A stretch of 55,000 nucleotides of DNA from Cryptomeria japonica (Eukaryota; Streptophyta; Pinopsida; Cupressales; Cupressaceae), in assembly GCF_030272615.1 (NCBI RefSeq), contig NW_026729345.1, positions 1 through 55,000 on the forward strand, given 5' to 3'. The notes below the pieces were generated by a model. That model saw only the letters and a program-made list of their open reading frames with translations. It made no database searches and was not told the origin of the DNA. The position numbers and the translations under genes are program-made. This document shows, piece by piece, positions 47,778 to 55,000 of this stretch. How positions within the stretch are numbered: position 1 is the stretch's first letter; the number at the start of each line of letters is the position of its first letter.

Positions 47778-49611
47778 CTTTGATGCGATGCCTTCACTAA
47801 TTTCCATAAAAGGCAAAAAAAAAACGAGATTTTAAAATTTCCGTTTTGAAAGATAGTGAGAAAAAGGGAATGCTGGTGCCATCTTGAGCCCGCCCTGGTG
47901 CGCAGCCCAGCCAAGGTTTGCGCACCAAGGTGCCCACCCTGGCGAAGGTGCGCGCCCGGGCAATTAACCCAACTTCCAACTTCGCGCGCGCCAGGGTGGG
48001 AGCGCACCCAACAACCGGGCCTGGGAAGAGCCAATGCGAGAAACCCCACCAAACTCTCTGACAAAAAAAGAGGGGGCGCTCCAGTAACCCCGCTTCGGAG
48101 CGCACCCTGGGCAAACCCAGCCAAGGTGCCCACCCCGGCCAAGGTGCAGGCGAGGTGCGCACCCGGGGCAAACCGGGCTCCGACAACGTGCACGCCGCAC
48201 CTTGGAGCACACTTCGTAGCGCTCCCGGGTGCGCACCTCAGAGCACACCAAGGTGGGCAGCGAGGTGCGCACCTTTGATGCGCTGCCTTCACTAATTTCC
48301 AGAAAAGGCAAAAAAAAAAGGAGATTTTAAAATTTCCGTTTTGAAAGATAGTGAAAAAAACGGAACGCGCGTGCCATCTTGAGCCCGCCCTGGTGCGCAG
48401 CCCAGGTAAGGTGCCACCCTGGCAAAGGTGCGCACCCGGGCAATTAACCCTACTTCCGACTTCGTGCGCGCCAGGGTGGCAACCGGGCCTCGGAAGAGCC
48501 AATGCGAGAAACCCCACCAAACGCTCCGACAAAAAAAGAGGCGGCGCTCCAATAACCCCGCTTCGGAGCGCAGCCGGGGCAAACCAAGCCAAGGTGCCCA
48601 CCCCGACGAAGGTGCACGCGAGGTGCGCACCCGGGGCAAACCGGGCTCCGACAACGTGCACGCAGCACCTTGGAGCACACTTCGAAGCACTCCCGGGTGC
48701 CCACCGGCGTTGCGCACCGTGGTGGGCAGCGAGGTGCGCACCTTTGATGCGCTGCCTTCACTAATTTCCAGAAAAAGGCAAAAAAAAATGAGATTTTAAA
48801 ATTTCCGTTTTGAAAGATAGTGAAAAAAAAGGAACGCGGGTGCCATCTTGAGCCCGCCCTGGTGCGCAGCCCAGGCAAGGCATGCGCACCAAGGTGCCCA
48901 CCCGAGGTGCACACTCGGGGCAAACCGGGCTCCGACTTCGTGCAGGCCGCACCTTGGAGCACACTTCGGAGCGCTCCTTGGTGCGCACCATGGTGCCCAC
49001 CAGGGCGCACCCGAGGCAAACCGGGCTCCGACTTCGTGCACGCCGCACCTTGGAGCACACATCGGAGCGCTCCCAGGTTCGCACAAGCGTTGCGCACCTT
49101 TGATGCGCTGCCTTCACTAATTTCCAGAAAAGGCAAAAAAAAACGATATTTTAAAATTTCCGTTCTGAAAGATAGTGAAAAAAACGGAACGCGGGTGCCA
49201 TCTTGAGCCCTTCCTGATGCGCAGCCCAGGCAAGTTGTGCGCACCAAGGTGCCCACCCTGGCGGAGGTGCGCGCCCGGGGCAAACCGGGCTCCGACTTCG
49301 TGCACTGCATGGTGCCCACCAAGGCGCGCAACCCAGCCAAGGTGCCCACCGCAGCGAAGGTGCACGCGAGGTGCGCACCCGAGGTGCACACCCGGGGCAA
49401 ACCGGGCTCCGACTTCGTGCACGCCGCACCTTGGAGCACACTTCAGAGCGCTCCTTGGTACGCACCAGGGCGCGCAACCCAGCCAAGGTGCTCACCCCGG
49501 CGAAGGTGCACGCGAGGTGCGCACCCGGGGCAAACCGGGCTCGGACTTCGTGCACGCCGCACCTTGGAGCACACATCGGAGCGCTCCCGGGTTCGCACCA
49601 GCATTGCGCAC
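47778..49611 (+). repeat. Spacer duplicate B'-C'-D'-E', unit 7 (reference)
   Basis: Segment lengths are B' 495, C' 469, D' 356 and E' 514 bp. B' and C' are full length. D' and E' lack about 278 and 239 bp of internal subrepeats, which explains why the duplicate is 518 bp shorter. Confidence 0.92.
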
Positions 49612-50255
49612 CTTTGATGCGCTGCCTTCACTAATTTCCAGAAAAGGCAAAAAAAAGAAAAAAATGAGATTTTAAAATTTCCGTTTTGAAAGATAGTGAA
49701 AAAAACGGAACGCGGGTGCCATCTTGAGCCCGCCCTGGTGTGCAGCCCAGGCAAGTTGTGCGCACCAAGGCACCCACCCTGGCCAAGGTGGGTCACGGGG
49801 TGGGTCCTAGGGTGGGTAACGGGGTGGGTACTAAGGTGCGTGCCAAGGTGGGTCATAGGGTGGGTGCCAAGGTGGGCACCAGGGTGGGTGTGCACCAACC
49901 CTAGCCAGGGTAGGTCACGGGGTGGTTGTCGGGGTGGGCGTCAAGGAGCCAAGGTGGGTGGCAAGTAGCCAAGTTGCGTGCCAAGGTGGGTGTCGGGGTG
50001 GGTGCCAAGGATCCAAGGTGGGTGCCAAGGAACCAAGGTGGGTGTCTGGGTGGGTGCCGAGGTGGGAGCCAGGGTGGGTCCCAAGGTGAGTGCAAAGGTG
50101 GGTGCCAGGGTCAAGGTGAGTGCCAATGTGGGTTCCAAGGTGCCAGGGTCAGGGTGAGTGCCAATGTGGGTTCAAAGGTGCTAAGTTGGGTGCGAGGTTG
50201 GGTGCGAGGGTGGGTGGGTGCCAAGGTGTGCTAGGTGGAAGCCCGGGTGGGTCGG
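49612..50255 (+). repeat. F AT island and GGTGGG array, unit 7
   Basis: Clean copy. The array starts near 49786, with the densest G-runs in its first 45 bp. Confidence 0.88.
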
Positions 50256-50635
50256 CATCCCATGGGTGTCGAGTTGGGTGCCTGATGGGTGCTTCTTGTC
50301 AAGTTTTAGTCGTCGGGACTCATTTCGAGCCTTAGAGGTCGTTTCTTGTCCGGTTGCCCTGTCTTCGACCTGGGAACCCAATTTTGGTCCTCGGGTCCCA
50401 TTTTTTTTTGTCTCGCATCCCACTTTTGGCCTGTGGCCTTTTCGGGGTCGATTCTCGTTTTGGGCATCAGAGCATGTTTCTTCTCCTAAAACCCAATATT
50501 TGTTTATTAAGTCTCGGAACACATTTTTGTTCTCGTGGACCCATCATGGGTCTTGGAACGCATTTGTGGTCCTTGGGTCCCATTTTGCATCCCGAAACTT
50601 GTGTTTTGGTGCTTGATCCCTATTTTGGGTGCCCA
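50256..50635 (+). other. T-rich single-copy spacer segment, unit 7
   Basis: Clean 380-bp copy. No gene, tRNA or known element is recognised. Confidence 0.8.
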
Positions 50636-51024
50636 CCTTGCACCAAGTGCGCACCCGGGGCAAACCGAGCGCCTTGGTGCACCGGGGCAAGATCGAGCGT
50701 GCACCCGAGGCGCCCCGAACATGCACCAAGGTGCACTCGGCCCACATGTGAGCGCAGGTCGTTGCGCCCGAGGTGGTGTGTGGGCACCGCGTTGCAGACG
50801 GGACACTGCACGCACACGACGCCCCCTCCAGGTGCACGCACGTAGGCCGGGCCGGGTGCACACCCGACGCCCTAGCAAGGTGCGCGCACCCGGGCAGGGC
50901 TCACACTTGGCGAACGGGGCGCACTTCGCGAGGGAGGGTGTGCACCTCGACGGGGGTGGGTGGCCGGGGTGGATTCGCACGTGGGTCGCGGTTTGCTAAG
51001 TACACACTGCGACAAGCTCATAAT
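50636..51024 (+). other. GC-rich 5' flank of 5S copy 7
   Basis: Clean until its last base, where C at -1 is T. Confidence 0.75.
50997..51024 (+). promoter_or_regulatory. 5S upstream promoter region, copy 7 (C to T at -1)
   Basis: TAAGTAC at -28 is kept, but the base before the start is T (51024). A C at -1 is a known feature of plant 5S promoters, so this copy may initiate less well. Confidence 0.6.
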
Positions 51025-51142
51025 GGGTGCGATCATACCAGCATTAGTGCACCAGATCCCATCAGAACTCCGCAGTTAAGCGCGCTTGGGCCGGAGTAGT
51101 ACTGGGATGGGTGACCTCCCGGGAAGTCCCGGTGTTGCACCC
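51025..51142 (+). rRNA. 5S rRNA: 5S ribosomal RNA, copy 7 (two CpG transitions)
   Basis: Length is normal (118 nt), but there are two G-to-A changes against copies 1 and 6: nt 19 (51043) and nt 30 (51054). The base at -1 (51024) is T where every other copy has C. All three are CG to CA or TG changes, as expected from deamination of methylated cytosine. A at nt 19 also occurs in common angiosperm 5S sequences. The change at nt 30 breaks the otherwise universal CACCGGATCC stretch. The T-run and internal boxes are intact, so it may still be transcribed, but the mutated start context suggests a weaker or silenced copy. Confidence 0.95.
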
Positions 51143-51148
51143 TTTTTT
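51143..51148 (+). terminator. RNA polymerase III terminator, copy 7
   Basis: Six T residues, intact although the gene itself carries transitions. Confidence 0.9.
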
Positions 51149-51567
51149 AGTTTTTCGCCGGGCGTCGCAATGCTATTTGAATAAACCTTTTGCCCGTTTG
51201 CGTTCTCGTCGGGGCCGGGCCGGGCCGGGGTGCGCTGCCCGCACTACCGCGCGCGCGGGGGCGACACCGAGCGCGCACCCGAGGCGCCCCGAGCACACAG
51301 GCCACGGTGCAACCCGGGCGTTGTGCGCGCACCCCGGTGCGCCCGAGGTGCTGCGCGCGCACCCAGGTGAAATCGGTGTGCACCTCGGCCAGTGCGCGCT
51401 CGGTCGAGTCGCGCACGTTGGCCAAGGTGCACGGTGATGTTTCTTACTCTAAGGTTCCGCACCAGACGCCCGGGACAGGTGAGCGAAGCTGGGCGGGGCC
51501 GGGTGCGCGGCCGGGGCAGGTGCACGCAGCTGGAGAGAGCTTTGGAGCACACTTCGGAGCGCACCAA
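51149..51567 (+). other. GC-rich 3' flank of 5S copy 7
   Basis: The quadruplex-type motif lies at 51211-51230. It matches 43226-43644. Confidence 0.8.
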
Positions 51568-52308
51568 TGATGCGCTCCATTCAAAAGTTTCCTGAAAAGG
51601 CAAAAAAAGTTGAGATTATAGAATTTCCCACTTGAGAGATTGTAAAAAAAAAAAATTTAAAATGAAGGAAACGCGGGTGCCAAGGTGTGCGCAGCCCAGC
51701 CAAGGTGTGCGCACCAAGGCGCCCACCCTGGCGAAGGTGCACGCAAGGTGCGCACCCGAGGCAAACCGGACAATTAACCCAACTTTCGACTTCGCGCGCA
51801 CCTTGGAGCGCACTTCGGAGCGCTCCTTGGTGCGCACCAATCTTGGGCACCTCGGAGTGCACCATGGCGCCCACCAAGGTGCGCACCCGGGGCAAACCGA
51901 GCTCCGACTTCGTGCGCACCTTGGAGCGCACGAAAGGTGCGCACCATGGCGCCCACCAAGGTGCGCAGCCCAGCCAAGGCGTGCGCATCAAGGTGCGCAC
52001 CCTGGCGAAGGTGCGCACCCGGGGCAAACCGAGCTCCGACTTCGTGCGCACCTTGGAGCGCACAAAAGGTGCGCAACCCAGCCAAGGTGTGCGCACCCCG
52101 GTCAAACCGAGCTCCGAATCGTGCGCACCAGAGGTGCACGCCATCGTGCGCACCTTGGAGCACACTTCGGAGCCCTCCTTGGTGCGCGCCGATGTTGCGC
52201 ACCTCGGAGCGCACCCGGGGAAAACAATGCAATTAACCCGACTTTCGACTTCGTGGGCACCTCGGAGCGCTCTCGGGTTCGCACCTCGGAGCACACCGAG
52301 GTGCGCAC
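51568..52308 (+). repeat. A0 AT island and first GC module, unit 8
   Basis: Clean 741-bp copy matching unit 7. Confidence 0.87.
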
Positions 52309-53348
52309 CTTTGATGCGCTGCCTTCACCAATTTCCAGAAAAGGCAAGAAAACATTGAGAAGGTGTGCGCACCGAGGTGCCCACCCTGGCGAAGGTGCAC
52401 GCGAGGTGCGCACCCGGGGCAAACCGGGCTCCGACTTCGTGCACGCCGCACCTTGGAGCACACTTCGGAGCGCTCCTTGGTGCGCACCAGGGCGCGCAAC
52501 CCAGCCGAGGTGCCCACCCCGGCGAAGGTGCACGCGAGGTGCGCACCCGGGGCAAACCGGGCTCCGACTTCGTGCACGCCATGGTGCCCACCGCGGCGAA
52601 GGTGCACGCGAGGTGCGCACCCGGGGCAAACCGGGCTCCGACTTCGTGCACGCCGCACCTTGGAGCACACTTCGGAGCGCTCCTTGGTGCGCACCATGGT
52701 GCCCACCAGGGCGCGCAACCCCGCCGAAGGTGCACGCGAGGTGCGCACCCGGGGCAAACTGGGCTCCGACTTCGTGCACGCCGCACCTTGGAGCACACTT
52801 CGGAGCGCTCCTTGGTGCGCACCATGGTGCCCACCAGGGCGCGCAACCCCGCCGAAGGTGCACGCGAGGTGCGCACCCGGGGCAAACCGGGCTCCGACTT
52901 CGTGCACGCCATGGTGCGCACCGCGGCGAAGGTGCGCACCCGGGGCAAACCGGGCTCCGACTTCGTGCACGCCGCACCTTGGAGCACACTTCGGAGCGCT
53001 CCTTGGTGCGCACCAGGGCGCGCAACCCAGCCGAGGTGCCCACCCCGGCGAAGGTGCACGCGAGGTGCGTACCCGGGGCAAACCGGGCTCCGACTTCGTG
53101 CACGCCGCACCTTGGAGCACACTTCGGAGCGCTCCTTGGTGCGCACCATGGTGCCCACCAGGCCGCGCAACCCAGCCAAGGTGTGCGCACCAAGGTGCAC
53201 GCGAGGTGCGCACCCGGGGCAAACCGGGGTCCGACTTCGTGCACGCCGCACCTTGGAGCACACATCGGGGCGCTCCCGGGTTCGCACCGGCGTTGCGCAC
53301 CGTGGTGGGCACCTCGGAGCACACCAAGGTGGGCAGCGAGGTGCGCAC
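52309..53348 (+). repeat. A1 AT island and ~128-bp subrepeat array, unit 8
   Basis: Clean 1,040-bp copy with one CG transition at 52760 (AAACCGGG to AAACTGGG). Confidence 0.88.
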
Positions 53349-55000
53349 CTTTGATGCGATGCCTTCACTAATTTCCATAAAAGGCAAAAAAAAAACGAGA
53401 TTTTAAAATTTCCGTTTTGAAAGATAGTGAGAAAAAGGGAATGCTGGTGCCATCTTGAGCCCGCCCTGGTGCGCAGCCCAGCCAAGGTGTGCGCACCAAG
53501 GTGCCCACCCTGGCGAAGGTGCGCGCCCGGGCAATTAACCCAACTTCCAACTTCGCGCGCGCCAGGGTGGGAGCGCACCCAACAACCGGGCCTGGGAAGA
53601 GCCAATGCGAGAAACCCCACCAAACACTCTGACAAAAAAAGAGGGGGCGCTCCAGTAACCCCGCTTCGGAGCGCACCCTGGGCAAACCCAGCCAAGGTGC
53701 CCACCCCGGCCAAGGTGCAGGCGAGGTGCGCACCCGGGGCAAACCGGGCTCCGACAACGTGCACGCCGCACCTTGGAGCACACTTCGTAGCGCTCCCGGG
53801 TGCGCACCTCAGAGCACACCAAGGTGGGCAGCGAGGTGCGCACCTTTGATGCGCTGCCTTCACTAATTTCCAGAAAAGGCAAAAAAAAAAGGAGATTTTA
53901 AAATTTCCGTTTTGAAAGATAGTGAAAAAAACGGAACGCGCGTGCCATCTTGAGCCCGCCCTGGTGCGCAGCCCAGGTAAGGTGCCCACCCTGGCAAAGG
54001 TGCGCACCCGGGCAATTAACCCTACTTCCGACTTCGTGCGCGCCAGGGTGGCAACCGGGCCTCGGAAGAGCCAATGCGAGAAACCCCACCAAACGCTCCG
54101 ACAAAAAAAGAGGCGGCGCTCCAATAACCCCGCTTCGGAGCGCAGCCGGGGCAAACCCAGCCAAGGTGCCCACCCCGACGAAGGTGCACGCGAGGTGCGC
54201 ACCCGGGGCAAACCGGGCTCCGACAACGTGCACGCAGCACCTTGGAGCACACTTCGAAGCACTCCCGGGTGCCCACCGGCGTTGCGCACCGTGGTGGGCA
54301 GCGAGGTGCGCACCTTTGATGCGCTGCCTTCACTAATTTCCAGAAAAAGGCAAAAAAAAATGAGATTTTAAAATTTCCGTTTTGAAAGATAGTGAAAAAA
54401 AAGGAACGCGGGTGCCATCTTGAGCCCGCCCTGGTGCGCAGCCCAGGCAAGGCATGCGCACCAAGGTGCCCACCCGAGGTGCACACCCGGGGCAAACCGG
54501 GCTCCGACTTCGTGCAGGCCGCACCTTGGAGCACACTTCGGAGCGCTCCTTGGTGCGCACCATGGTGCCCACCAGGGCGCGCAACCCAGCCAAGGTCTGC
54601 ACACCAAGGTGCCCACCCCGGCGAAGGTGCACGCGAGGTGCGCACCCGGGGCAAACCGGGCTCCGACTTCGTGCACGCCATGGTGCCCACCGCGGCGAAG
54701 GTGCACGCGAGGTGCGCACCCGGGGCAAACCGGGCTCCGACTTCGTGCACGCCGCACCTTGGAGCACACTTCGGAGCGCTCCTTGGTGCGCACCATGGTG
54801 CCCACCAGGGCGCGCAACCCAGCCAAGGTGTGCGCACCAAGGTGCACGCGAGGTGCGCACCCGGGGCAAACCGGGGTCCGACTTCGTGCACGCCGCACCT
54901 TGGAGCACACATCGGAGCGCTCCCAGGTTCGCACCAGCGTTGCGCACCTTTGATGCGCTGCCTTCACTAATTTCCAGAAAAGGCAAAAAAAAATGAGATT
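53349..55000 (+). repeat. Spacer segment B-C-D and start of E, unit 8 (cut by window end)
   Basis: Islands begin at 53349, 53844, 54314 and 54949. CG transition at 53626 and T to C at 54604. The final island reads ATGAGATT where E in every other unit reads CGATATT. Confidence 0.88.

Larger units (their letters stand above)
43102..51024 (+). repeat. 5S repeat unit 7, complete (7,923 bp), best reference unit
   Basis: The cleanest complete unit and a sensible reference for the family. Boundaries: A0 43645, A1 44386, B 45426, C 45921, D 46391, E 47025, B' 47778, C' 48273, D' 48742, E' 49098, F 49612, GGTGGG array 49786, T-rich 50256, 5' flank 50636. Private changes include C to T at 48915 and C to A at 49085. 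Confidence 0.97.
51025..55000 (+). repeat. 5S repeat unit 8, partial (5' portion)
   Basis: Runs from copy 7 through A0, A1, B, C and D into the start of E, where the window ends. It carries the most CG-site transitions of the clean units (51024, 51043, 51054, 52760, 53626). Its last bases do not match the E island of other units. Confidence 0.94.

Noticed and set aside
51025-51142. Calling 5S copy 7 a pseudogene
   Set aside because: Only two substitutions are present. Length, terminal helix, internal boxes and terminator are intact, so loss of function is not shown.
1-55000. Linked 35S rDNA (18S, 5.8S or 25S) within the unit
   Set aside because: I found no conserved rRNA stretch other than 5S in the complete units. 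The spacer is made of subrepeats, AT islands and short unique flanks.

Overview
The window is one tandem array of a very long 5S ribosomal RNA repeat from a nuclear plant genome. Seven 5S genes, all on the + strand, start at 3450, 11354, 19291, 27223, 35174, 43102 and 51025, so the unit is 7,904 to 7,951 bp. There are six complete units plus a partial unit at each end (1-3449 and 51025-55000). The 118-nt gene has the land-plant 5S core with a T-run terminator. Its helix and loop sequence looks gymnosperm-like to me, but that is recollection and not a database result. I see no 18S, 5.8S or 25S rRNA, no tRNA, no recognisable transposon and no believable protein gene.

About 98.5% of each unit is spacer with a fixed order: 5S gene; T-run; GC-rich 3' flank holding a strong G-quadruplex-type motif; AT island A0 and a GC module; AT island A1 and an array of roughly 128-bp subrepeats; segment B-C-D-E (about 2.35 kb); a shortened direct duplicate B'-C'-D'-E' (about 1.83 kb); AT island F; a GGTGGG-rich array (about 470 bp); a T-rich single-copy stretch (about 380 bp); and a GC-rich 5' flank with the 5S promoter. 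GC modules of subrepeats rich in the palindrome GGTGCGCACC alternate with AT islands of about 100 bp that share one ancestry. Stop codons are rare in the GC modules, so long open frames appear on both strands. I treat these as repeat artefacts.

The array has two textures. From 1 to about 9,118 and from about 35,800 to 55,000 the units differ by only a few substitutions, mostly C-to-T or G-to-A at CG or CHG sites. Between about 9,119 and 35,800 the same units carry dense one-base insertions and deletions. All four odd-length 5S copies (2 to 5) lie in that block, which most simply reflects poorly polished long-read sequence.

Nothing here forms an operon or pathway. The functional content is the repeated RNA polymerase III transcription unit. 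The notable biology is the exceptional size and nested modular structure of the 5S spacer.
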